Assembly: GCA_009760855.2 (NCBI GenBank)
Contig: WPIO01000039.1
Location: forward strand, 1,751,001-1,815,000
Source: Cristatella mucedo
Lineage: Eukaryota; Bryozoa; Phylactolaemata; Cristatellidae
Direction: 5' to 3'
DNA length: 64,000 nt
Below the pieces are notes generated by a model that was not told the DNA's origin, did not search any database, and saw only the letters and a program-made list of their open reading frames with translations. A program made the translations under genes and the position numbers. Of this stretch, positions 36,601 to 51,323 are shown piece by piece. Each line of letters begins with the position of its first letter. Position 1 is the first letter of the stretch.

Positions 36601-39600
36601 CGCCTAGTGGCCGACGTGCGTCCACGTGGAGCGACAGCACAAAGTCTTACTTGGAGAGCGAGATCTCCTGCTTGCCTTTGACTGCTTTCCATTGAGTGAG
36701 TCAAAAGGACGGCTTTTAGCTGTGCCTCGCTTTCCCTGAGCTGCTGCTCCAGCTGGATCCGTTTAAGCTTTTGCCTATCGAAAAGGACGGTTCTGTACCA
36801 TGCTGGGCCCGGGCTTGCACATTCTGCTACGAGCATTCAAGCGACGAACCGTGTCATCAGACATGCAACCGCAATTAACTGGCGTATTAATTTTATTATT
36901 ATTAATTAATTAATTAACTGGCGTAGCTCTTGCTTTTTTTTTATTCGGCCATTTCGTCTCTAAGGATGCAGCAACGAGTACGGGTAGTGTATAGCAAAGC
37001 GATGGCTCTCAGCAAAAGTAAAAAAAAATAGTCGATGCTACAGAGAGAGCAAAAGCACATCACCTGAGCAGCCCGCTAACAGAAACCAGGCGACGTACTT
37101 ACTTTTCTATAATCAAGTCTTTCTCCTTAATGATGCACTCTGTAATAGTACTGATGTTGTTCCACTTTCCTGTGCTGGCATCATTTCGCACTCCACCACA
37201 AGTAACCTGCATCGCATAACCATATTACATGGGGGAAATAAAGGAACGTCGGTGTGTCGTAATGTCTCCATGCAGTAAATAAACTTTTAAAATTTTTCTC
37301 AACAAAATGATGAGCTGACATCATGTTCCATTTAAGAACCATATTCGAAGCATACATACTTAGACTATATCCGAACGTATGCAGCATAGAGTTACATATG
37401 CATGAGTGATTGCTAATATGCAAGTCTGAGTACATGTTTTTTGAGTGTGTGCGCGCGCACGGGCGCGGCTGCGTGCATCTGCCTGATAGTGTGTGTGCGC
37501 GTGCGTTCGTGCGTGGGTGCATGCTTGTCTGTAAAAGTGCCAGTGAGCACACGTGTTTTAGGATGTGTCTAAGGATTTTACATTGTACTGCAGATGCAAT
37601 AATGTGTCGATAAAAAATATAAACGTGTGCTAGTCTCATTGCTTGTGAACAATGTGTATAAGTGAGCATTGTACCTGGAACATGGCCAATCTGGACGGGT
37701 ATAAGTTATGCTCTCTCCAAGTGCATGGAAGCTGCAGCAGCTGCTTGCTCTGCAAGAATTCGGTATTTAAAAAAGGAGTCGCCTACTGAAATAAGGCGAA
37801 TAGTGAAGCAGTGCTTTTAAACCAAGACCAAGTGACTTTAGAAGCAATGCTTGCCGCAACTGCTGGCCAACCAACCTAATTGCTTACCCATCTGTGATGT
37901 CAGCTCAGTATAGGCAAGCCACACATGACCTCACATCCGTCAGCCCAGAATAAAATATGGTCAGATTCTAGACTATGTATTTGCCACCGTAGAAAGAGAA
38001 GAGGCCCAATCACGTCGCCGGCAGGCGTAGAAAGAGAAGAGGTCCAATCACGTCGCCGGCAGGCAGAGGTCTGCTTAGCCCAAGTGGCTAAGCGCCGGGA
38101 GAGTCATCCTTTGTTTGCCACGACAAGATGTGGTATCGAGTGGCTGACCTGTACTAGGCTGAAATCACTAATGGGCAAGCAGCTAAGTTGAGAGGCCAGC
38201 TGTCACTACACGCTCATAGCAGCTGAGCAGCACATCATTGGTGAGAATTGTGTTATCCTAAGTGCCGGAGAGTTCATTGCCAGGAGCAAAAGCTAGAATT
38301 ATCCTAAGGAACAGTTGGCTAACGTGTCTGTTAATGATTCACGACACATGGTTAACGACAGAGTCAGGTTAAGACTATTTATTCTGCCACAACGAAAGAG
38401 AGAAGAAAACTATGTCCGATCAGGCCAAACGGCACACAGGCAATGGTGCAAGTGCTTCGTGTGCCACAACAAGATGGATGTGGGTTCTGGGTAGCTGGCA
38501 ATCGAGTTACTACAGAATCACCACAGCCATTCAATTGCATTTCCCTTTGCAGCAAATGTAAAGCGCCTAGAGAGAGAGATTAAGTTCTCTGAGGGCGCTT
38601 TATCAAGTGCATTATTATTATTATTATTAATCTGACTGCTGAGAGTAATGCCGAGACTACTGAGAGGCAAGAACTTAAAGCATGTTAATAAGGACAGCAG
38701 GAATGAACCTTCAGCATTTACTAAGAACATGTCAAGGGTGATAAGGTGGCCAATGTGGCACATGTGCAAGCCTTGATTAAAATTCGATGAGGTGACAGCA
38801 CGGAAACAAGATAGACAGTTTGGGAACCCAGAGTTTATAATTTTGCATGAGAGCAAGGAACTAACTGAAGGTAAAACGTGGAGGTGTCTGGTACCTCAGC
38901 CTCGAGTGACAGAGCAAAGAACAAACTGATCGTTCTTGCTGTGCCGGTTGTTTCTGTGGGGCCCGTGACTTTTGTAACTTGCTAGGGAGAATGCTACTGT
39001 AAAAACAGCTGGTGTAATGGGCTTTTGCAATATATATAACGACTGTTTTATTATTGTTCTCCTTATTATCATTGTTACTATTTTAGTCAAGCTGCTTGCG
39101 AATGTGCAACTTTCCTAGTGCTAGTGTCTTTGACACAAGTCGTGTGACTATCGCCGATTCACTTTACGTTCTTGATGAGGATCATAGTTTCTACGAAGTG
39201 CAATGTACTGATATGGCATGTACATGCCGATACAGTACGATGTAGTACAATACAGGTACATGCCGATACAGTAGGATCATGGAGGCGACTGTTGGTCTAT
39301 CTCCTGAGTTCTACATTTCGACGATTCCTCTTCATATTTTATTGACTTAGTGGACATCTTATTGTCAATGATTGTGATATTTACCTTGCTACTTTCAAGA
39401 CTACTCCACTGAGATTGAAGTAGGTGAATGCCATAACCTTCGTGCACTAGCACGTCGACCGAATTCGTAGGGTTACAACCATGCAATGATTTCTGAATCG
39501 TCACGTGGTAAAGGTAAATGGATAGGACTTACTGTTCCAATTTGCAGTAACACGATTGCTCACTGCATTTTTTTTCGGTTAGTCTGCACGATTAACGTGT

Positions 39601-42600
39601 ACTCTGCTAAGAGTTAAGATGCTGGATACTGCCCATCAAATCCCACAGACTGCCTAACTCAGGGGTCGGCAACCTGTGGCTGGCGAGCCGCATGCAGCTC
39701 TTTCGATGTCAAGATGCGGCTCTCCAGTTCCATGAGCAAATATTGATAATTATATTATTTTATTTTCAAAACTCATAAAAAATATTATACTGCAAAAAAC
39801 TTTAAACAGGATAAAAACACTCAACAGAGAACAGTGAGAACAGGTGGAGTAGAGAGTATACTGACAGCTGACAGCCGCTTGGGCACCAGGCCCAGCCCCA
39901 CAGCCGTGCTGTGGCCAGCCCCATGGCGACGGCTCCATGCTTGCCACTGCCGAAGTGCCGATTGCCGCCGTCACTAGCCACTACTACCACCCTGCCAGCA
40001 ACCCAGCGGACGGTAGTGTTCAGTCTTCAGTAAGTCTTCATCGGAGCGAGGTTCCATGTGTGTTAATTTAATCGCTTGCGAGAAACAACAATTTTTTCGT
40101 TATTTCAAGAAGACGATTTATAAGCGAATTATCTTCTCAAAGGTATGTAAGGGCAAGTGGTGTACCTTCGAACGACCTTACCTTCGGACAGTTTTGATTT
40201 AAGTAGGTTAGCAATGTGATATAGGATAGTAGGATAGCAATGTGATACATGCGAAAATTCAAGAGTAGCCTTTTTGAAATGTGGCAACACTGTTCTGTTT
40301 GTTTAGTTATTGGTGCACTGTGTCGTCATCGGTCGCAGTCAGAACTTTTTTCGATCAAAAAGTAAATATTTTCATAGTTATACTGTACTGTATATTCTGT
40401 TTGTTTCATGTTGGTATGATACGTATTATATATGAATATGAACTATATCGGTTGAGCTTTCTAAATATATTGTCTGTTTTGAATATTCATAACCTCAAAT
40501 ACACGTGAAAGTTTCTGAAAATACCCTTTGTTGTACCTCTGGACATTCATGTTGTTGTACCTTCGAACGTCCAAAGATACAACAACATTTTATTAATTTC
40601 GTATACTTATTTATTTTGTTACAGTGACGCGAAGTAACCATGGTATAAAAAGAAAAAGTAATTCTATGGATAATTTTAAAAAATGATTTTGTCCGGAGGT
40701 ACACTACTTGTCCATACGCTTTAACGTTTAACGAAGTTGACTTTTTACAGATTAGCAATTAATGAAATTAACTATTTAATTAACGATTTATTAACGCCGT
40801 TTTATATAGCTAAATAAAATTTTAAAAATCTTTATTTCAGCTCTGCCACCAGAATGGCATCTGATAAAAAGAAGAGGCGAACTGAAGAAGAAAATCAAGA
40901 ATTTAATCAGGATTGGACGGAGTCGTTTGCATTCATATGCAACACAGATGACCTTCCGACTTGTCTCATTTGCCAAGAAAAACTTGCACACAATAAGAAG
41001 TCAGATTTGGAGAGACACTCACTACAAAACATAACCGATTCGCTGCTAAATATCCAAACGGTGATGCACGGAAAAAAGCTGTTAAAGAGCTTAAACAACA
41101 AAAACAACAGTCGAGTTCTATGCTAAGTAACTGGGCGCAATCTTCAAATAATGTAAATCTGGCAAGCTTCGCAATATCACTACAAATTGCAAAAAGAGGG
41201 AAACCATTCACAGATGGTGAGTACGTCAAAGATTGTTTCATACGTGGAGCTGAAGAACTGTTTCGTGATTTCAAAAAAAAAACCGAAATCATGAAGAAAG
41301 TCAAAGATTTGCCATTATCTGCTAAAACAGTACAAGATAGAACTTCTAAAATGTCTTCAAATGTAACACACGTGCAAGTGGAAGACATTCAACTGGCTTC
41401 TGCTTTATTACTTGCTATGGATGAGTCTTGTGACATAAAAGACACGGCACAAGTTACCCTTTTCGTCAGGTGTATGTCGTCCCAAGGTCCAAAAAAAGAA
41501 CTGCTAGGGTTGCTGCCGCTCTCGGGGCAAACTCATGGAGAAGATATAGCAAATGCTGTGCAAAAATGCCTGGGAGACTATGAAATCGATATAAATAAAG
41601 TCGTTTCCATAGCAACTGATGGAGCCAGAAGTATGACAGGAATACATAAAGGGGTAACAACGATTCTTCGGCAAAAAATAAACCACGAAATTTTAACGTT
41701 TCACTGCATATTTCATCAAGAGGCGCTTCGTGCCCAAACATTTCCGACCGAAATGGTTGAGGTCATGAACTTGGTTATTAAGAACATTAACAGCATTTTA
41801 GAAAAAGCACGCTACCATCGCCAGTTTAAGGAATTTCTGGAAGAAATAGAAAGCCAGTATTCTGACCTACTTCTGCACAATAAAGTGCGATGGCTTTCCA
41901 GGGGTAACGTATTGAAACGTTTTGCTTCTTGATTGAGTGAAATAAAAACATTCTTCAATAAAAAAGGCATTGTCCATCCCGAATTGAAAGAAGACAAATG
42001 GTTGCAAAAATTCAACTTCATGGTGGATATCACAAAGAAACTAAATGAGCTAAATGTAAAACTGCAAGGAAAGGGCAAACCAGCCTATGCCTTGCTTGAA
42101 GAAGTGGTTTGTTTCGAAAATAAATTACTTCTTTTTTTCGAAGACATGGAGTGCAGTAAATTACTTCATTTCGAAAATCTGTTGCAATTTCGCGATGAAA
42201 CCAATGCAACTCTTGACACGAATCATTTCAGCATTACTATAAACAAAATGAAGGATGGATTCACTGAGAGATTTGAGCAATTCAAAACAAACGCGAGTAC
42301 TCTGGCGTTCATAGTAAATCCTCTCAACACAAATACAAATGAGATCAACATTGAGCCATTTGGAATTGATGCTGGTTCGCTTCTTCAAATGCAATTGCTG
42401 GATTTGAAAACCAAACATTTGTGGAGTGGTAAGTTCACAGAACTCAAGAGCAAGTTAGAAGAGTTGGAGGTCCAGAAAAGCATGCACGTTACGCTGCACA
42501 AGTGGACAGCTCTAAAAGAAATGCCGCGAGTTGAGGCACTCATATTTGACGCATGGAATAGTCTTCCAGAATGCTACAATGGGGTGAAGAAGTTGGCATT

Positions 42601-45600
42601 TGGAGTGCTGACGATCTTCGGGTCAACATATTCGTGCGAGCAAGCATTCTCTTGCATGAATATAATAAAAAGTAAAGTAAGAAGCCAACTAACAAATAAA
42701 AATCTAGAGGCGTGCTTGAAACTGAAAACAACAAGTTATGAGCCAGATTTAACCAAACTTTCAAAAGGCATGCAAGGCCAATGCTCCCATTGATGTAACT
42801 ATTGTAAATATATATTATTCAACAATTATAGCTATATTATTTGATTACCAATTTCATTATTCTAGCAGAGCTAGCTAAAATACTTTAATATGTTTTGTGC
42901 GAAACATTTGTATGTTTTATATGAATAAATATTATTTCATATTTAATGCTATTTATTTTAAATCAAAAATCAAATTTATATACCTAATCCTAATCAAATA
43001 CCATAATATTGAAATAAAAATGTTAGTGGCTATTTAAAAACTGGGAAATTTTGTAAATTGTAACTTTTGGCTCTTCCATCTCAAAAGGTTGCCGACCCCT
43101 GGTTTAGAGCAACAGTGCAGACCGGTAATCCAGAGGTTTCAATCTCTCTGCCCATCCCGGTAAAAATGGGTACATAGTCCCAAGACAAACAGCCATTATG
43201 TATGTACGTTGAAACAATCAGCAGTTCAGTGATGTATTTTTGTAGTCTGACTGATCTCGTCTCTTTGCAGGCAAGGGTTAGGGACTATTCATACATTTGT
43301 TTCTTAAAAGCATCTTGTTACTCCACATTTGTTGAACCTGATGCAACAGCCTAGCCAACAAACATTATGAGCCACTGCTTCGCTACATATTCCAAGAGCA
43401 TTATAACATCAGCCATCAGCCTGCAATTGTCATATGTGCTGCATGCGCGAAGTCGGCACAAGGTCGAAATGCCCATACATATATGGTTACATGAAACCTT
43501 CGTGGATGAGTATAGCCACTGCAGCATCGCCGGAACAAGAGGAATAGGATTGCCCATCTCCTAGGCATCAAAAATGTACTATGCCGCTTCAAGACAACCC
43601 GAAAATGTTCATACCCGAGGAGTAAGGCGAAACAGGGTCTGAATTGCACCAAAACCAGTCCAACTTTGCTGACAAGATAACGGCACACTAGTCGCGGTAT
43701 TAAAGAAACTCGAGAAAAGTAAAAGCTGTTGCTCCGGGCCTGCAAAAGGCAGGGCCCATAACTGAAAGTAGTAACAGTAACGAAGTGAGCAGTAATGAAG
43801 TGCGCCAAATTAAAGTTCATGCCTACGTCAAGCTACTGCCAGACATACGACTCTAATAATAATGGCAATGCTGATAGCAGCAGAAGGAAAGAGGACAACA
43901 GCAATGCTTGATGAGCAAGTGGCTGACAGCAAGGGTCGATAAGGGAGTGGTGTGAAGAATACTTTATTACAGACCAGCTGAGCACTTGAACATATTTGGG
44001 CAGAAGTCGTGAAAGCAATATAATTCCAGCCGTGGGAAAAGGGTAAAGAATATTAATCTATAGCAACGAGGCAGTTCAATACGGTCTATAAATCAGTTCA
44101 TCGGATCTAGCTACCAAGCTCCAATCGAGATTTAGAGCTGACCAAATCTGGAAACTGTTGTACAGCAAGTTACAATGAACAATCATGATCGGGGTAGTGC
44201 CTCTCTGCTAGTTCTCTTAGATCTATCAGCAGCATTTGAAAAAATTGATCACCATGTCCTTTTTGGGCACCTATCGACGCGGCTAGATATCACTGTCACA
44301 CTGCTTAACTGGGTTAGGTCCTACCTCAATGAGGTGTCAGTGTAAATGTTAATGACTGTGGGTAATCCAGACGCCGTTAAAGCATTGGGTACCTCCTAGT
44401 TCGGGTTAGACCACTTCTTTCCATTGTCTATACTTGCCCTCGACTCGGTGTCACTGCCAAATATAATTTTGGCTTTTTTTAAGCTGATGAAACTCGGCTC
44501 TACCTATCCCTTGACCCTTCTCGGCCTTGCTCTGCATCTGACTCACTTGCCTTGTTTGCAGACTGCATCGACGATGTTCACACTTAAATGGTCACTACCT
44601 TCCTGGAGCTTAAAGACTATCGGAACAAACTAATAGGTATGGGCAAGCCCACCCTAAGATAAGAAGACCTAACCCTTAAGACTGTTTTATCTAGCATCAC
44701 TCCCATAACGCCTGCCCATAATATGGAAATGACTTGCTAATGGATAAGTACATTTTATTACATCAAAGCCAATCTAGTTTCAGCTGAGGAACATTGCCAA
44801 AATTAGGGCACGCTTTTGACTTGGTAGACCATTTCTCCAAATTATTCATTAGAATCGATTAGGGGCCCCATCTCCTCGATTTGATTCTTGCAGTAATTCG
44901 GCATAATATCGCGCTACACGTTTTTCTCTCCCCTTCTTCATGCCTGCCTCGACTGAACTTTACGCTAAATTCGTCTCCCTTTCAAGCAAGACTGCTAGCC
45001 CTCTTCACCTAGCCCTAGCAACTCTCCTAATCAAGTGCAGACATAATGCTGCAAACAATGATAAATATTGTAAGTATGTCCCTGCTAACCAGTAAAGTCC
45101 CTGCCTTTTCGAAAACAGTTGCAGTCAAGCCTCTCATTAAAAAGCCTACCCTAGATTATGAGCACATATGCAACCTTTGCCCAGTCTGCCTTCTGCAATT
45201 CTTATCCAAGACACTTGAGCGAGTGGTGGCCCAGCAGCACAACAATTACATTAATTCATCAAATCTTGTTACCAGTTCTAATCGGGATTTAGAGCAAGCC
45301 ATTATACCGAAACTGCTCTGCTGTGGGTTTATAATGACCTGAACAATGTCGATCAGGGTAAGGCCTCTCTGCTGGTTCTTCTAGATCTCTCAACAGCATT
45401 TAACACAATGAAGAATCGATCCTTATGGGGCTTCTCTCGACACGCCTAGGCACCACTGCCACAGCACTAACTGATTTAGGTCCTAACTCATCTAGAGATA
45501 TCAGGGTTCAGTAGCAAATGTCCGTGGTTCATCAAGTGAGTCCTTGAAGTATGGGGTACCTCCAGATTCAGTCAGAGGCTCCTTTCTTTAAATTATCTAT

Positions 45601-46922
45601 ACAGTCGTCCCTCGCCACTTTTCGCTTTGACTTTCGAGGCTTCACTCTATTGCGGTTTTTCAAATATATTCATTAAAATGCTAAGTGAGATAGTGAAAAT
45701 AATATAGTGCACTCTCGGTTGTCTTGGAGTCAATTATACACCCCTGTCTTACAATTGAAATTAAAATTACTGTACGTATGGACTACATGCCTACCTATTC
45801 GAGTACCCCCGCAAATTCTTCAACGCCAGGTGCAGCCGCTCGACCGCTCCTTGTGTATGGACAAGAACTCTTTCCAAAAATTCGGGTGCAGCAAAACCAA
45901 TCCAATCAGAGAGTACTGTTCACTGATTGGATATCTTATCCTCTAAATGTACAATAAAATGCACAATAACAATAACATGATATTTGTAGGTTTATAATGT
46001 CTTATTTTCTCTTATTTCGTCTAATATACTGGGTAATATTTGTGTAATAATGACTAAAGAGGTGTTATTTCATGTTCAGAGGGCTCCAATAATGTCAAAA
46101 CCGTATTTAGAGGGTCGTGAAAAGGTTTTCTATGCTATAGCTAGGAAAATCATCGATTTATAAATAAAGAATCCTACTTCGCGGAAATTAATTTATCGCA
46201 GTAGAGTCTGGAACTGATTAACGACGATAAACGAGGGATGACTGTACTCTCTGTAGCAGGTATAAGCATCAAACACAATCATGGCTATGCCAAACAAACT
46301 CAGCTCTACCTATCATTGACCCTATTCAGCATTGCTCTGTATACGACTCACTTACGGCCCTTTCAGCCATTGGTAACATTCCCATGTGGATGGCCATTAA
46401 CTTCCTAAAGCTTAACATTGATAAAGAATAAATGATAGCTATGGGCAAGCCCGTTATCACACTAAAGTTGGAAGACCTCACTCTCAAGATTGGTTCATAC
46501 AGCATCCCTTCCGTGACGGTTGCCTGTAATCTGGGTGTGCTCTTCCAAAACGACTTGCAATTGCATGTGCACATTGCCTCTACAGTCCGGTCGGCCTACT
46601 TTCAGCTGAGGCACATTGCCAAAATTAGGGTCTGCTTAGACAAGAGTACGACAGCCAAAAGAGTTCACACACTTTTTGACATCCCATCTACAATATTGGA
46701 ATCCCCTTTATTAACGACTTGTGGCATATGCCCTTAATCATCTGCATTTGGTGAAAAACTGGGCAGCCTGTCTGGTCTGTCGTCGAGGTCAAAGCTGTTA
46801 CACCACTGCGATTCTGAGTGGGAACTGTCATCTTCACTGGCTGGCTCACTGTGAAGCATCAAATTGACTTCAAGATCCTCTCTCTGTCTCTCTTTCTCTG
46901 TCTCTCTGTCTCATCTCCACCT

Positions 46923-47009
<87 letters not shown>

Positions 47010-50000
47010 TTCTCTCTCTCTTTTCTTCTCTCTCTTTTCTTCTCTCTCTCGGTTTCTTCTCTCTCTCGGTCGCTTCACTCACTAGCACTAGCCTACCTAT
47101 TTGACCTTGCTCCTTCAGAGTGCTCCCGCACCAACTACTCCTGAGCTTCCAGCCAGCTCGCATTAAATTGAAATGTTTTGGGGATCGAGCCTTCAGCTCG
47201 TAAACACCGAACGGAACTTGCTTCTGGCTTCTGTCACCACCTGCATTGACTTTGCATCATTTAAGTTTTATCTAAGGATGCACGCATTCCACTCAGCTCC
47301 CCGTGTGCCCCCAGTGAATTTGTCTTTTTCATTGTGCGCCTTGTTTTCTTACCTGTACTTGATTCAGTGCATTTAATTAACTAGGGGTCAACTACCCAGC
47401 AGCCCTGAGTGTCATCCTGCGTCTTTTTGCATCTTGTCTCAGCCTGATACTTCTGTGCTTTTGCATGCTGTTCTAAGCATTATGCCTTGCATGCCATTAA
47501 ATATCGGCTATTGCTTCTGTTGAAGTAAGTTGTAATGATCCTAGATAGAGATTTGGTTCATTCGTGGTGATTCAAAAAAGATTTGTTATAATCATTATTT
47601 CTATCTTTATAGGCACAGCAGCAACACAGCAGGTGATCGACAAGGGTAAAACCCGGTACTAAAACGGTAATACTCCTAGCGCATGTGCAAAGCATAAGCA
47701 GTGCAATCAAGAAGTAGACTGGGGACTTGGAGCCTCTTCGGTTCATTGCATTTAAAATGCAGTGAATAACGTTGTAATCGACGGTGAAGCACCAGCCTAG
47801 CTGACACACTCCAAGTTGCAAAATGCTATGCACTTACCGCAGGGCCTAGCAGATGAAGCTGGTACGGCTGAGTCAACTCAGCAGCACTGTACTCGGAGAA
47901 AGTTGTCATACCAGTGCGGTCCATATCCACATTGAGATCGAGAGCCTTAAGTGGACCAACTGATCCACCCATAATGGAACGTGACTTCGTCGGTGATGTA
48001 TCGGTGTTGCTTTTGCCGCAGCTATCATGCCAAATCGCAGTGCCTTCAGAAGTCACAACAGCTGTCACAGGCTGTGGCTGGCCTGATCTTTGCCGACTAC
48101 GTTCCTCTCTTGTACGTACGTGTTCGCTGTCAGCCGTCTGCTGACAGCGTTTATGTCTGTCAGTGTATCCAGAGGCGGAGGGCAGCACTATACCTACAGT
48201 TTTAAAATATCAGTACAAGCACACTTCCAACATTTTACAAATTTGGTTTCGAAGCTTGGATTCACAAAAAAAGCACTCCAAGACCTTATTACTGGCGAAA
48301 AGCATTAAGATTTTATTATTTAGGAATGCTCCTTGCGACAGCTAGATAAAACTAGGCTAGAAATGTTGCTTCACTTCAATTCTTTGCTGGCATACCGAAC
48401 GACAACAGGTTGCTGTACAAGGGGCAAACCATCAAACACGTAAGATCACATACACAACGCAAAATATCTTTTTTTCTTTAAAGTTTCAGCCAAAGATACA
48501 TCAGATACGAGACATAATCAGATACAGCGAATACATACGAATACATCAGATACATACGAATACATCAGATACATACGAATACATCAGATACAGCCAAAGA
48601 TACTTTCAGCTTTGCTTCCATTTGTGCCAATGTATGTGTCTTTTTTATTCCCATGTGCTTCGCATGCTTCACAGTCAAGATTCAGTGCCTGTTACGAGCC
48701 AAAGAACCTACTAACCGATTACCCTTTAGTAAGCTTGCCTAATAAACAAGACAATTTGCTTTTGAACATTCTGGCCTAATAAACACGACGATCCTTGTTT
48801 GCTTTTCAACAATTGAACAAGCATGATACCGTGTCGCTGACCTTGGTTATTGAATCTCTTCCAGAGAATTTTCAAGCGCCTGGGCAGAGATTTAGTTCTC
48901 TTAGGGCGCTATACAAACGATATAGTATTTTCTTATTATTATTATATTCTCTCCTGCCGTCGACAACAGCACTCCATTGCCAGCCATCCTACGGCACTAA
49001 TTCTATGCTACTTACTCTTGTCAACTGTCCTCTGGTATCTTCAATGGTTCTTTTCACTTTTTTTGTTGTTTCAGCAGATCAAGTACGTGGGCTACGTTAT
49101 GGACACCAAATCCGCTAAGGCTGTCAGGGTGCAACAAAAAAACTATCGAGCACAAAATCCAATTGGTTCTAATGGCTTCGTGGAGTAATAGATGGGCATA
49201 CATACATTAATACATACATTAATGGTATGAGATACCGTGGAAAACCCATAGAAACTATAAAACAAAAATCAAGTATATCAGGCAAATTGGCATTTAGAAC
49301 CGCCTAGCCCAACTGAATGCAGATAATGCCCTTACTTAGCCTAAATACTTCTCTCAGAAATACAGCTGTCTCTTAAAGAGTGCCATCCTTCAGCTCTGTC
49401 AGCAGACTTCCTAGTTTAAAAATTGGCCCACCGGTGGGAAATGAACAAAACAGCCACCAAATCCGAAAGACTGAAGAGCAGCTGTGCATTTGAAGCTGTG
49501 CAGCACCTATGAGATGCTTGACCTACAGCTACACTCATCCATTCTTATCTCGTGGGAAATTTGACATAGAGAGGTTAACATTCCACTGACCTGGCTCTAA
49601 AACTATCACCATTCTGATTCTTTCTCTAAGACATTGGCTGCTGCAAAAAAATGGGGTTAAGACGATTCTGAATACCTCTGAAGAGCATTTGCCCGTGCTC
49701 ACTTCAAGGATTGAAAACAGAGAAATACTAATAAACTTTTACCAATCAAGTGCAATTGTTGGCAGACTGGATGATTGAGCCAGTCAAATAGTACTGAATC
49801 AATGGTGCCGGTGGCCACGACCTGAAGAAGAAGCCCAAGCACGAGCTGAATGAAAGTAAGCTGCAGTCGGCAGGTCAACCTTGCTGTAAGACGAGCACGA
49901 GAGCAATAACTCTTCTGTACCCCAGCAGAGCCCTTTTTTGCACTATCCACTCCCAGCTTACTATGCCTGCCCATTATAAATGCAGATAAGACTTCGACTT

Positions 50001-51284
50001 CGTGACAACAAACGACCCTGTAAGGTGCGAATCGTCACAACCTGAGGCTAATACTGCTTGATACACTTGCTCACTCACATTCTACTGCCACTGGGTGTCA
50101 CTTCTTTTTTCGTTAAGTCCCAAGCCAGCCGAATCTCGACTGGTGTCAAATATGCTCAATGTGGTCACAATTACCAACGGTTTCCACCCAAAATGCAGCC
50201 GCTTTCACAAAACCGTGCTAGCGGAATCGACCTAGGTAAGTATGTATGACCTTCAGGAAGTACCATGATGTTGACATCACTTTTTTGTCATGCTATTTAA
50301 ATTTGCCTTGTGAGAAAGCTTGTAATCAAGAATCGTAGCTTTCCAGATGTGCAAGTGGTAGCACTTTAATGTTTTCATCCTTTTCTTTCACAGAGCAGCC
50401 ACCTAGTGCCAAGTTGATTATCCTGCCCATCTCACAAATCCTATCCAACCAAAAAGCTTTACATAACTGAGCTTCCTCTAGCATCAGAACCATTAGACTA
50501 ACGTGGGTTCTTAAAACTTTACTGGAGATCAAATGAGCATTCTGCTGATGCCTCCTTTTCTGATGACTCAAACATACCTTTTCAGATGACTCAAACATAA
50601 AGTTATCTGGAAGTACACAAACTGCAATGAAAAAAATACCTGATAAGTGAGTTTGAATTGCTGGCCAAGACTTTCGGCATGGAGGTAAATTATTCGATCG
50701 GTATTCGATGGGGAAGAAGGTGACTCCCAGCCTGGTCGAGAACCAAGTTCTGCGCAAATAAGGCTTGGGAGAGTGATAGCAATACGGTCAAAGCTGTTTC
50801 ACCCTGACTAGTAGGCATGGCTTTAACTCGTCAGTTTTGAAATATAGATCGAACAAAAGCCGTCTACCAAGGACTCGGTGCAAAGAACTTCACCTCAGGC
50901 TGACAAAATCCTGCAATCGTTAGTTTAAGGTCCACTGCTCTACGGATTGAGTAATCGAGACTACCCTGCTACTACATTACATGCATGGCTTAAGGCGTTG
51001 GCCTTGAATGACCATTTACGTGCCTGAGCCAAATCCCCTTTCTTACCCTAGGAGTAAGGGGCTTGCACTTCACGATCAAGGTTGTGGTGCGAGTCATGCA
51101 GCGGCAAATCTTTACTGCTCACTATATGAGGTGATAATACCCATTGAGGCTCTTCTGCTGCTACAGAAATGAGGCTGTTAAATCAGCAAACACTTTATGC
51201 TCTCAGGTTACTGTATGAATGCACGTCTTCATTCGTGTTTTTAACAAAGTATGTATACATATTATATATATATATATATATATG

Positions 51285-51323
<39 letters not shown>

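Larger units (their letters stand above)
37207..39659 (-). other. CEP85-like intron 4, part upstream of the hAT
   Basis: Contains GT-rich sequence (37440-37530), a 38-base tandem repeat and a Line-A tail. Otherwise unassigned. Confidence 0.45.

Noticed and set aside
46818-47163. Ser-Leu and Arg-Glu repeat proteins
   Set aside because: Artefacts of the CT microsatellite; likewise at 61.6 kb.
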